DNA of 64,000 nucleotides, from positions 62,001 through 126,000 of the forward strand of contig NZ_CANMBB010000001.1 of assembly GCF_947495965.1 (NCBI RefSeq), given 5' to 3'. The notes beneath the pieces were generated by a model that saw nothing but the letters and a program-made list of their open reading frames with translations, was not told where the DNA came from and searched no databases. Positions 1 to 7,419 of the stretch are shown here, piece by piece. Numbering within the stretch: position 1 is the stretch's first letter; the number at the start of each line of letters is the position of its first letter. The translations under genes and the position numbers were made by a program. This DNA is from an uncultured Maribacter sp. Its GTDB lineage: Bacteria > Bacteroidota > Bacteroidia > Flavobacteriales > Flavobacteriaceae.

Positions 1-351
1 TCACGAAACGGAAGTTCTCCAGATGGTTATCAAGATAATGGTCCTTTTATAATTAAAGATTTAGGAGACGATAGATATGCAATATCTGACGCACAAGGCG
101 GTTGGTATGAATATGGAAGAGCAATTGGTGTAGCTTATGCAACACCAGGGTTAATCCTTAAAGCCAATGACATTGCTGCAAATGATTTTACTAGTGAAGG
201 TACTGTTACTACTAATACATTCGGAGGTGTAAATACATTTACTAGTTTAACAGTAGATCCGGTTGCTAAAACTCTTACACTTACAGTCGAATGGAGTTTT
301 GGTTTTACATTTGAAACTGTCTTTACGCAAACTGATATTTACTTTAATTAA
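1..351 (+). CDS. Secreted beta-sandwich protein of a SusCD-type locus, C-terminal part (DUF5012-like)
   Basis: This open frame enters the window from the left and ends at TAA 349-351, leaving 116 residues of the C-terminus. The visible part is rich in Gly, Thr, Asp and aromatic residues and alternates short hydrophobic strands, as expected of an exported beta-sandwich (for example WYEYGRAIG and LTLTVEWSFGFTFE). A lipid-binding-type lipoprotein begins only 13 bases downstream. In Bacteroidota this pair (DUF5012/DUF1735-like protein followed by a Lipid_bd-family lipoprotein) commonly sits at the end of a SusC/SusD operon, so I infer that a SusCD pair lies to the left. The family call rests on sequence feel and on the neighbour. 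The N-terminus, including any lipobox, is outside the window. Confidence 0.55.
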   Translation, partial: SRNGSSPDGYQDNGPFIIKDLGDDRYAISDAQGGWYEYGRAIGVAYATPGLILKANDIAANDFTSEGTVTTNTFGGVNTFTSLTVDPVAKTLTLTVEWSFGFTFETVFTQTDIYFN

Positions 352-364
352 AAAAAATAAAAAA

Positions 365-862
365 ATGAAACATAATATAATTGTAAAAAAATTAAGCTTC
401 ATATTCAATACTATTCTATTTGTAACTTCTTTTGTTGCATGTGAAGTTGAATCAGTACCTGATGAGAATGATGTCGTTATTAGTGAAGTTACTGGAACTT
501 GGGTTGTAGATATGATCTATAACGGTGATGACGCTGGCACTAATACTATTAGTATTTATAACACAGGAGCTAATGACACAAACGTAATGTGGTTAGATGA
601 TCAAGAACACAGTTGGGGATTAAAAGCACAAGTTCCATTAGACCTTGCAGCTTTGACATTTGGAGGCACGGCACTAGATGAGCTTTATTACGGAGTGACA
701 GTAGATATAACTGAAGGAATAATTGTAAAAGGAGGTGCTACAACACCGAGTGGGGATATTGTAGACAGTATTTCTTTTAAAGCTGAATTTTCGGATATTC
801 CAGGAGAAATTTGGGAATATTCCGGATATAAAAGCACTGCTAAAATAGAAGATTTACCTTAG
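365..862 (+). CDS. Lipid-binding-family lipoprotein (Lipid_bd/PF12888-like) of a SusCD-type locus
   Basis: A 165-residue lipoprotein. I start it at ATG 365; a longer frame from 263 would overlap the upstream gene and has no signal. The N-terminus is positively charged, then hydrophobic, and ends in a lipobox FVA-C near residue 25, so the mature protein should be lipid-anchored. The body begins with EVTGTWVVD and continues as a calycin-like all-beta domain with IWEYSGYKST near the end, as in Bacteroidota lipid-binding putative hydrolases that close SusCD operons. It lies 13 bases after the preceding secreted gene and ahead of a strong terminator at 884-917, so it is probably the last gene of that operon. 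Its ligand is unknown. Confidence 0.65.
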   Translation: MKHNIIVKKLSFIFNTILFVTSFVACEVESVPDENDVVISEVTGTWVVDMIYNGDDAGTNTISIYNTGANDTNVMWLDDQEHSWGLKAQVPLDLAALTFGGTALDELYYGVTVDITEGIIVKGGATTPSGDIVDSISFKAEFSDIPGEIWEYSGYKSTAKIEDLP

Positions 863-883
863 CATCTTAAATCTTAATAATTG

Positions 884-917
884 TAAAAAACCACCTCAAA
901 TTGAGGTGGTTTTTTTA
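884..917 (+). terminator. Rho-independent terminator of the SusCD-like operon
   Basis: ACCACCTC (890-897) pairs with GAGGTGGT (903-910) around a 5-nt loop, followed by seven T. An A-tract on the left side means it could also work on the opposite strand. It separates the lipoprotein gene from rlmB. Confidence 0.9.
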
Positions 918-930
918 TACTATAAATTCA

Positions 931-938
931 TACCTTTA
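931..938 (+). promoter_or_regulatory. Candidate -7 element (TACCTTTA) immediately before rlmB
   Basis: TACCTTTA matches 7 of 8 positions of the Bacteroidota -7 consensus TAnnTTTG. It ends four bases before the rlmB ATG, so transcription would begin at or next to the start codon. I see no clear -33 TTG at normal spacing, because that position falls within the preceding terminator stem. Confidence 0.3.
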
Positions 939-942
939 ACCC

Positions 943-1677
943 ATGCAAAAAGAAACCCATATATATGGTATAAGAGCCATAATAGAAGCAATAGAATCTG
1001 AAAATACAATTGATAAGGTTTTTTTACAAAAAGGCCTTAAAGGTGATTTATATAGAGAACTAGAAAGTTTAATACGTAAAAACGGAATTAACTCTTCCTA
1101 CGTACCAATAGAGAAACTAAATCGTCTAACAAAAAACAATCATCAAGGAGCTGTTGCAAATATTTCTCCAATAACTTTTTATTCTATGGAGGAATTAATA
1201 GAAAAAACAGAAAACAAGGAAACACCTGCCCTATTTTTACTTTTAGACCAACTATCTGATGTTCGTAACTTTGGAGCTATAATTAGAACTGCAGAATGTA
1301 CCGGTGTAGATGGTATTATTATCCAAAAGAAAGGAGCTGCACCAGTTACTGCAGATACTATAAAAACTTCTGCTGGGGCCGCTTTTAAAGTTCCTATTGC
1401 AAAAGTTGATCATATAAAAGATGCTGTTTTTCATTTACAGGCATCTGGAATAAAAGTAATTTCTGCGACAGAAAAAACTGAGAATACTATTTATGATGTA
1501 AATTTTAAAGAACCTATTGCTATAATAATGGGTGCAGAGGACAGAGGTATTTCACCTTCTATAATTAAAGCTTCAGATTATGCTGCTAAATTACCTTTAT
1601 TAGGGGAAATAGAATCTTTAAACGTTTCTGTTGCCTGTGCAGTATTTCTATATGAAGCAGTACGCCAAAGAAGATAG
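943..1677 (+). CDS. rlmB: 23S rRNA (guanosine-2'-O)-methyltransferase RlmB (TrmH/SpoU family)
   Basis: A 244-residue SpoU-family methyltransferase that should methylate the ribose of the 23S rRNA loop guanosine (G2251 in E. coli) using SAM. The N-terminal part (about 1-75, THIYGIRAIIEAI) is the substrate-binding domain typical of RlmB. The SPOUT trefoil-knot motifs follow: motif 1 DVRNFGAIIRTAE near 103-115, motif 2 IIMGAEDRGI near 193-202, and motif 3 LNVSVACAVFLYE near 226-238. Length and start fit the family. The gene follows a terminator by only 26 bases and converges on the rhomboid gene with stop codons directly abutting (TAG 1675-1677, TAA on the other strand 1680-1678). Paralogues such as TrmH are possible, but the full N-terminal domain favours RlmB. 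Confidence 0.92.
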   Translation: MQKETHIYGIRAIIEAIESENTIDKVFLQKGLKGDLYRELESLIRKNGINSSYVPIEKLNRLTKNNHQGAVANISPITFYSMEELIEKTENKETPALFLLLDQLSDVRNFGAIIRTAECTGVDGIIIQKKGAAPVTADTIKTSAGAAFKVPIAKVDHIKDAVFHLQASGIKVISATEKTENTIYDVNFKEPIAIIMGAEDRGISPSIIKASDYAAKLPLLGEIESLNVSVACAVFLYEAVRQRR

Positions 1678-1689
1678 TTAATCTTCTTT
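1667..1689. terminator. Bidirectional hairpin between convergent rlmB and rhomboid genes
   Basis: AAAGAAGAT (1667-1675) is a perfect 9-bp inverted match to ATCTTCTTT (1681-1689). The 5-nt loop 1676-1680 contains most of both stop codons. The flanks are A/T-rich but lack a long T-tract, so it may act as a weak terminator in both directions. Confidence 0.5.
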
Positions 1690-2409
1690 ATTTGTATTCT
1701 TTTTAAAGTGATAATTAATTTTTATTTCTTCTTTAATTTCTTCTTTTTCTAGCTCTACAAAATTACCGTTTTCATCAAATTGTTTTAAAAAGGGGTCATC
1801 CTCTTCTTTATAATCCTCCTGCTCCCAAACATACTTTTTAGGAGCAGGAGTTTTTGCTTTTAATACAACTGCTAAAAACAATCCAGCAATAAAACCTCCT
1901 AAATGTCCTTCCCAAGAAATACCTTCTTTAATTGGAAATAAATACCACAATAAACTCCCATAAACAAATACAACCATTAGTGATAAAGCAACAAGTCTAT
2001 AATATTTAGTAAAAATTCCTTTAAAAAAAATGAAACTTGCTAATAAATAAATGATACTACTAGCTCCAATATGATAAGAATTTCTGGCAATAAGCCATGT
2101 TATTACTCCAGAAATTAAAGTTCCAACAATAAGAACTCGAAATGCTACTTTATTATAGAAATAAAATAATGCAGTAATTAAAATTGCAAGTGGTATAGTA
2201 TTATTATATAAGTGCTCTAAAGAGCCATGTATAAAAGGACTAAACAAAACTCCTCTTAATCCCGTAAAGGTTCTTGGATACACCCCAAATTGATTAAAAT
2301 TAGTTTTTAAAACTAACTCTAACCAATAGACTAACCAAATACTAATTACAGCTACAAATGGAGCTATAACTACTTTATTAGATAATTTAAAATAATTATT
2401 TTCAGACAT
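1678..2409 (-). CDS. Rhomboid family intramembrane serine protease
   Basis: A 243-residue membrane protein starting at ATG 2409 (MSENNYFKLSNK). The open frame extends further upstream to 2583, but that part overlaps rarA and is not protein-like. Six or so hydrophobic segments are visible. Rhomboid hallmarks are present: the HGSLEHLYNN loop, the catalytic serine in IGASSIIY and the catalytic histidine in EGHLGGFIAG near the last transmembrane helix. Rhomboids cleave transmembrane substrates within the bilayer; the substrate here is unknown. A charged, Glu/Lys-rich cytoplasmic tail of about 50 residues follows the last helix. The gene is divergent from rarA and convergent with rlmB. Confidence 0.9.
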   Translation of the reverse strand: MSENNYFKLSNKVVIAPFVAVISIWLVYWLELVLKTNFNQFGVYPRTFTGLRGVLFSPFIHGSLEHLYNNTIPLAILITALFYFYNKVAFRVLIVGTLISGVITWLIARNSYHIGASSIIYLLASFIFFKGIFTKYYRLVALSLMVVFVYGSLLWYLFPIKEGISWEGHLGGFIAGLFLAVVLKAKTPAPKKYVWEQEDYKEEDDPFLKQFDENGNFVELEKEEIKEEIKINYHFKKNTNKED

Positions 2410-2456
2410 ATAAACTATACTACAACAAATTATCCAAATTAATAAATCCTGTAAGA

Positions 2457-2485
2457 TTGTCATCTTATTTTTTATTTTACTTTTA
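2457..2485 (+). promoter_or_regulatory. Candidate promoter for rarA
   Basis: TTG at 2457-2459 and TACTTTTA at 2478-2485 are separated by 18 bases. This fits the Bacteroidota -33/-7 architecture except for the final base of the -7 box. The rarA ATG follows four bases later, predicting a leaderless or nearly leaderless transcript. Confidence 0.4.
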
Positions 2486-2489
2486 TGGT

Positions 2490-3767
2490 ATGAATGAGCC
2501 ACTTGCAGAAAGAGTACGTCCAAAAAACTTAGAAGACTATATAAGTCAAAACCATTTAGTAGGAGAAAAAGGGTCTTTAACAAATCAAATAAAAAAAGGT
2601 CTTATACCATCTTTAATACTTTGGGGACCGCCAGGAACTGGAAAAACTACTTTAGCAAACATTATTGCAGAAGAAAGTAAACGTCCTTTTTATACACTAA
2701 GTGCAATTAATAGCGGCGTAAAAGATATTAGAGAAGTTATAGATAAAGCTAAACAGTCTGGAGGGTTATTCACAGCTAAAAATCCAATTTTATTTATTGA
2801 TGAAATTCACCGTTTTAGTAAATCACAACAAGATTCTTTATTAGCCGCAGTAGAAAAAGGATGGGTTACATTAATTGGAGCAACCACAGAAAATCCAAGT
2901 TTTGAAGTAATTCCGGCACTTTTATCTAGATGCCAAGTTTATATTCTTAATGCTTTTGATAAAAATGATTTAGAAGCTTTATTAATTAGAGCTATAAAAG
3001 AAGATACTGTACTACAAAGCAAAAAAATTAATTTAAAAGAAACAGAGGCTCTTATGCGCTTATCTGGTGGAGATGGCCGAAAACTTTTAAATATATTTGA
3101 GCTTGTTGTAAATTCTGAAGAAGAGGAAAACATTACTATTACTAATGATTTAGTAATGAGTAAAGTTCAAAAAAATACTGTTTTATATGACAAAACAGGG
3201 GAACAGCATTATGATATTATTTCTGCATTTATTAAATCTATTAGAGGTAGTGACCCTAATGCTGCTGTTTACTGGCTTGCCAGAATGATAGAAGGAGGGG
3301 AAGATGTAAAATTTATTGCTAGGCGTTTATTAATCTCCGCATCTGAAGATATTGGATTAGCCAACCCTACTGCATTAGTAATTGCGAATAACTGTTTTCA
3401 GGCTGTTACTACTATTGGTTATCCAGAAGCACGGATAATTCTTAGTCAGTGCACTATTTACCTTGCCACTTCTGCAAAAAGCAATGCTAGTTACGCAGCT
3501 ATTGGAAAAGCACAACAATTAGTAAAGCAAACCGGAGACTTATCTGTTCCTTTAGATTTAAGAAATGCTCCAACTAAACTAATGAAAGACATTGGTTACG
3601 GCAAAGATTACAAATACGCGCATAGCTATGAAAACAACTTTATTGCTGCAGAATTTTTACCAAATGAAATTTCTGGCACTAGTTTTTATACTCCAGGAAA
3701 TAACCAAAGAGAAAATACGCTTAAAGATTTTTTAAAAAATAGATGGAAAGACAAGTATAACTTCTAG
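2490..3767 (+). CDS. rarA: Replication-associated recombination protein A (RarA/MgsA, AAA+ ATPase)
   Basis: A 425-residue AAA+ protein related to clamp loaders and to eukaryotic WRNIP1/Mgs1, acting at stalled replication forks. I start it at ATG 2490 ([11 protein letters not shown]), the conserved N-terminus; the open frame begins 11 codons earlier. Walker A is GPPGTGKTT (about residues 48-56), Walker B is [10 protein letters not shown], and a sensor/arginine-finger region reads [21 protein letters not shown]. The C-terminal oligomerisation half contains the family signature [23 protein letters not shown]. It ends in a CTAG tetranucleotide shared with the stop codon of the convergent downstream gene. 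The call is secure; which DNA substrate it acts on in vivo is known only for homologues. Confidence 0.95.
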   Translation: MNEPLAERVRPKNLEDYISQNHLVGEKGSLTNQIKKGLIPSLILWGPPGTGKTTLANIIAEESKRPFYTLSAINSGVKDIREVIDKAKQSGGLFTAKNPILFIDEIHRFSKSQQDSLLAAVEKGWVTLIGATTENPSFEVIPALLSRCQVYILNAFDKNDLEALLIRAIKEDTVLQSKKINLKETEALMRLSGGDGRKLLNIFELVVNSEEEENITITNDLVMSKVQKNTVLYDKTGEQHYDIISAFIKSIRGSDPNAAVYWLARMIEGGEDVKFIARRLLISASEDIGLANPTALVIANNCFQAVTTIGYPEARIILSQCTIYLATSAKSNASYAAIGKAQQLVKQTGDLSVPLDLRNAPTKLMKDIGYGKDYKYAHSYENNFIAAEFLPNEISGTSFYTPGNNQRENTLKDFLKNRWKDKYNF

Positions 3768-4603
3768 AATTTAATATTTAATTCTTTTGTAGTTAAAACA
3801 TCATTTAGATAATATTCATAATACCACTTACCATCTTTACCATAAATAATACCGCCAGAAGCTAAGTACACATCTTTTACAGAGGTCTTATATATTTTTA
3901 AACAAACTTTTGGGCTACTATCTACTAGCTGATAGCCATTTGTTATTTCTTGGGCATACAATACCTCTTCCGGATTAAATTCAAGAGGCATCGCTTTTTT
4001 CACAGCCTTTTTATAATTAGATTTTACTGGCGCAACACTCTTATAACTTTGCTCCTCTTTAGTTGCCTCTTGCTTTACCACTTGGGTTTTCTGGACTTTA
4101 CTAGTAGATTCTTGAGCAGCGTTATCCATCTTTTTTACATCGTTTTTAAAACTAACCTTTATAGGTTCATTCACGGGTTCCTTATACGTATAATTAACAA
4201 CATCTAAAGATTTCATTGCACTTCTTATTGCTTCAGAGTAAGACAATTTATATTCTTTTTCTTTACTTTTTCCATCTTTTGTTATAAAAACTTCCTTAGA
4301 AGCACAATCTTCAAAAGAGATACTGGCCTTTGTGCTAAACATAGAAGAGTTATCATTTAATTTCACATATAAACCCATGCATCTATTTATTATAAGTTCT
4401 TCTGGAAGAGCATCTTCATAAACAGCTGTAAAACCATTTTCTGTAAGCAAATGTTTTACCAATGTACTAGTTTGATATTGGTTTTCTTTCTTAAAACTAG
4501 TAAACCTTTTTGGCACTACTATATATTTATAATCATCAAAAACGGATTGCGCCATAGAAGAGAAGCTAATTGTAAACGCAGCAAATAAAATTAAATATTT
4601 CAA
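3764..4603 (-). CDS. Conserved exported protein of unknown function
   Basis: A 279-residue protein with a clean signal peptide (MKYLILFAAF to a SMAQ cleavage site near residue 19). The first 130 residues of the mature protein form a compact domain with VVPKRFTSFK, a conserved-looking NRCMGLYVKLND and a second Cys in SFEDCASKEVF, so one disulphide is possible. A Lys/Gln/Thr-rich linker (about 150-205) leads to a second small domain ending in [20 protein letters not shown] recognise it only as a flavobacterial protein type without assigned function. It is the last gene of the minus-strand run starting at radC, 90 bases after the DUF5723 gene, and its stop codon overlaps that of rarA. Confidence 0.6.
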   Translation of the reverse strand: MKYLILFAAFTISFSSMAQSVFDDYKYIVVPKRFTSFKKENQYQTSTLVKHLLTENGFTAVYEDALPEELIINRCMGLYVKLNDNSSMFSTKASISFEDCASKEVFITKDGKSKEKEYKLSYSEAIRSAMKSLDVVNYTYKEPVNEPIKVSFKNDVKKMDNAAQESTSKVQKTQVVKQEATKEEQSYKSVAPVKSNYKKAVKKAMPLEFNPEEVLYAQEITNGYQLVDSSPKVCLKIYKTSVKDVYLASGGIIYGKDGKWYYEYYLNDVLTTKELNIKF

Positions 4604-4693
4604 AATAAAATTCTTTAGAGTTATTAGTAATATGAAATAAATGTGCCAAATTTGCCTATAATAAGACTAAAATTTAAACCTTTAACATTTATA

Positions 4694-6127
4694 TCAATTC
4701 TTACCCCAAGATATGATATTAATTCCTAACTGAAAAGAAGCGTAATTACTAGCAGCAATATTTCTATAAGCTAATAAATTATCTGCCATGAAATACATAT
4801 TTATTGGACCCGCTTGCAAGTTTAAACCTAACCCAACATTAGAAAAAGAATATTTGTCTATGGTATAGGTTGTTTTTACTGCCATTATGTTTCCAAAACG
4901 TCTTTGATAAAACGCAGACAAAGCTGCCTGCGGCCCTCTTGGTCTATTAATAACATAAAGCTGCCCTCCTACTCCATTAGCATATTTTGTTCGGTTAGAT
5001 TTACCACCCGAAAGGTTACAATCACAATCTAATCTTCCTTTTGATTGTACGGTTTCTCCGAAATTATATCGTAAAGAACCATATAATTTTGTTGGCCTAA
5101 AAGTGATATAACTTTTTCTATTTTCTTCAAATGGCACTAAACCCTCAACATCATCTACTAAATCTTGCCAAAAATCTGTATTAGGATCATTTATAGCATC
5201 TGGTAATATAATCTCTACTCCTTCTACAGTAGCATTTCCTTTTAAAGTATAGCTTAACACATCTGTACTATGATACAAAAAACCTAAATCTAATAAACTA
5301 CCTGTTATTAGGGTCTGCTCGTTTAAATGATAAGTAAATCCCAAATCTACTCCTAGACCTAAATCACCGCCAAAAAAACCTCTCTTTATCATGTCGCCAG
5401 CAGAACTGTCTCCATCTATAACATGATCTAATGTTATTATTCCTGAAGACTTTAATTCTAAATCTGCGCTTAGAGTATTAGATAATAAGTTATTCTGTCC
5501 CTCAGTTGTTACAAAATACCCTTTGTTTTTTGTGGAGGTAAAATCTATTATTCCAGAATACAACTTACCTCTTACCCCAAAAGTTAATTTATTATCTATC
5601 TCTTTTGTAACTCCAAAATGAAAAACATTTAAAATTTCTCCTCTAGTTTTTAAATGACTAAGATTAAACCTATTGTTTAAATTATCGGCATTACCTTCAA
5701 AACCTAATTTGGCATAGTCTTTAAACCAATAACCAATAGCGTCTCCTTCATTATAAATTCCAAAAGAATAAAAATTATCTGTTTCAGCACCCCTATACCC
5801 TATATTTATTAATTCTATTTGGTAGGTGCCACTTAAATCATCTTTAGGACTCATACCATTAATTAAACGGTCTCTTACTTTATCATTAAAATCTATTCCA
5901 TCATTAGCAAAAAGGTCATTTACAGATATTCCTGAAGAACCAGCTTGTAATGAAATTCCTGAAAGTATAGGAACTCCTGAATACCACTGAAAGTCTGTTT
6001 CTGTTCCTGGGTTTATTAGCAAAGATTGCGGAATTTCTGAAAAATCATATAACAACTGCTTGTTCTGTCCAGTAACAAAATGGCATACAAAAGCTATGAA
6101 AATAAAAATTATGCTATATTTTCTCAT
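4694..6127 (-). CDS. DUF5723-like outer-membrane beta-barrel protein
   Basis: A 477-residue exported protein with signal peptide (MRKYSIIFIF to a TGQ cleavage site near residue 21). The mature N-terminus reads LLYDFSEIPQSLLINPG, a signature I associate with DUF5723 proteins of Bacteroidota. Most of the protein alternates polar and aromatic residues, and it ends in Tyr/Phe/Asn-rich strands (SNYASFQLGINIISW), consistent with an outer-membrane barrel of the PorV/FadL-like type. Its ATG overlaps the stop codon of the preceding lipoprotein gene (ATGA at 6124-6127), so the two are probably translationally coupled and may form one outer-membrane assembly. Function unknown. Confidence 0.7.
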   Translation of the reverse strand: MRKYSIIFIFIAFVCHFVTGQNKQLLYDFSEIPQSLLINPGTETDFQWYSGVPILSGISLQAGSSGISVNDLFANDGIDFNDKVRDRLINGMSPKDDLSGTYQIELINIGYRGAETDNFYSFGIYNEGDAIGYWFKDYAKLGFEGNADNLNNRFNLSHLKTRGEILNVFHFGVTKEIDNKLTFGVRGKLYSGIIDFTSTKNKGYFVTTEGQNNLLSNTLSADLELKSSGIITLDHVIDGDSSAGDMIKRGFFGGDLGLGVDLGFTYHLNEQTLITGSLLDLGFLYHSTDVLSYTLKGNATVEGVEIILPDAINDPNTDFWQDLVDDVEGLVPFEENRKSYITFRPTKLYGSLRYNFGETVQSKGRLDCDCNLSGGKSNRTKYANGVGGQLYVINRPRGPQAALSAFYQRRFGNIMAVKTTYTIDKYSFSNVGLGLNLQAGPINMYFMADNLLAYRNIAASNYASFQLGINIISWGKN

Positions 6128-6669
6128 TTTATACGTAAGCTAAATTTACCGCTAGATTTAAATTTTACTAGCGGAGGGGAAACATTAGAAGTACTTGTAC
6201 TGTCACCTTCATTAACAGCTACGACCCTAATTCTAGAAGTATTTCTAATAATATCAAGGCTTTTTCCTGTATCTCCATAAACAACATCTCTTTGTAAAGT
6301 TCCAGATGGCGCGGGGTCTATAGTAAAAGGTTCAGAATCTAAAACCTCATCAGCATCATTTAAAAACTCTAAGGTTAAGGATAATGGTTTACTTGTAGTG
6401 TTTTCTATCTCATACGTAATTACACCATCTAAAACTCTATCTGAAAAAAAAGCTTCAGAAAAAGCGTTAAAACTAAAATCTTGAGAATAAAAAGGACCAG
6501 GAGGAACATTATTTATAACATCTTCAGTAGATTCTAAATATAGGATGCTACTTTCAAAAACAGGAACAACACTCAAATCTTTATATTGATCAAAGTCTTG
6601 ATCTTCCATACAAGAAACCACACACAACATAAGTGTTATAAGCGATAAAAATACACCCAATTTTTTCAT
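6124..6669 (-). CDS. Hypothetical lipoprotein coupled to the DUF5723 gene
   Basis: A 181-residue lipoprotein; I start it at ATG 6669 (MKKLGVFLSL) rather than at the upstream codon of the open frame, because this gives a normal signal sequence with lipobox VVS-C near residue 20. The remainder looks like one or two Ig-like/beta-sandwich domains (DGVITYEIENTTSKPLSLTLEF). It overlaps the downstream DUF5723 gene by four bases (ATGA). I do not recognise the family. The tight coupling suggests a lipoprotein partner of that barrel protein, which is an inference from gene order only. Confidence 0.6.
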   Translation of the reverse strand: MKKLGVFLSLITLMLCVVSCMEDQDFDQYKDLSVVPVFESSILYLESTEDVINNVPPGPFYSQDFSFNAFSEAFFSDRVLDGVITYEIENTTSKPLSLTLEFLNDADEVLDSEPFTIDPAPSGTLQRDVVYGDTGKSLDIIRNTSRIRVVAVNEGDSTSTSNVSPPLVKFKSSGKFSLRIK

Positions 6670-6729
6670 ACTAGCGCACATTGTTAAGAATAAAAAAAAA
6701 TGCAAAGAATAGCACTTATATTTATAACT

Positions 6730-7419
6730 CTATAAATATTTTTTTATTTCATTTAAATCATGAATCATATCACAATAATCGTGCCTTGACTCTTTATGTG
6801 CGTTAAAATGTAGTGTATGAAAACCAACAGCTTTTGCTCCTAAAATATCGGCCTCTATACTATCTCCTATCATTATAGATTTTTGGGGTATAGTATTTGC
6901 TTTATCCAAAGCCATTTTAAAAATTTTTGGATTTGGCTTTTTCACTCCCGCCATCTCAGAATCTATAACATATGAAAAGTAATCTCTAATGTTAGAATTC
7001 TTTAATTTTTTTTCTTGCACCACCTGAAAACCATTGGTAATTATATGTAATTTGTAGTTTGGTTTTAAATATTCTAGTATTTCTATTGCATTAGGAAATA
7101 AATGATTAAAAGAAGATAAATGGGCTATATAATCCTCAGATAGTTTATGAACAAGTTGATCTTGCACTTTGTATTCTAAAGTATCAAAAACTTTTTTTAA
7201 CCTATAAAATCTAAGTTCTTCTTTTGTTATTTTCTCTTCTCTAAAAAGTTTCCAATATTCTAAGTTTATAGGGATATAAACTTTTAAAAAATCTTCTAGT
7301 TTAATATCTACTTTATTCTCCAAAAGAATTTTACCAAATGTAATTCCAGAGTTCTTTTCAAAATCCCATAGGGTATGATCCAAATCAAAAAAAACATCAG
7401 TAACCACTTCTTTAAACAT
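6730..7419 (-). CDS. HAD-superfamily hydrolase, YjjG/pyrimidine 5'-nucleotidase type
   Basis: A 229-residue HAD phosphatase. Motif I is FFDLDHTLWD (nucleophile and acid/base Asp) near residue 10, motif II is the Thr in IITNGF, motif III the Lys in GVKKPNPKIF, and motif IV IGDSIEADILGA with the acidic pair. The Trp after the DLDHTL motif and the C1-type helical cap are typical of the YjjG group, which dephosphorylates noncanonical pyrimidine nucleotides. Substrate assignment comes from the family. Its start lies inside the 3' end of the preceding deacetylase-like gene (8-base overlap), so the two are co-translated. Confidence 0.85.
   Translation of the reverse strand: MFKEVVTDVFFDLDHTLWDFEKNSGITFGKILLENKVDIKLEDFLKVYIPINLEYWKLFREEKITKEELRFYRLKKVFDTLEYKVQDQLVHKLSEDYIAHLSSFNHLFPNAIEILEYLKPNYKLHIITNGFQVVQEKKLKNSNIRDYFSYVIDSEMAGVKKPNPKIFKMALDKANTIPQKSIMIGDSIEADILGAKAVGFHTLHFNAHKESRHDYCDMIHDLNEIKKYL

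Noticed and set aside
263-364. N-terminal extension of the lipid-binding lipoprotein starting at 263
   Set aside because: This part overlaps the coding end of the upstream gene in another frame. ATG 365 gives a normal lipoprotein signal peptide.
2410-2583. Longer rhomboid start at 2583 or 2463
   Set aside because: It would overlap rarA coding sequence or the divergent promoter. The family N-terminus matches the ATG at 2409.
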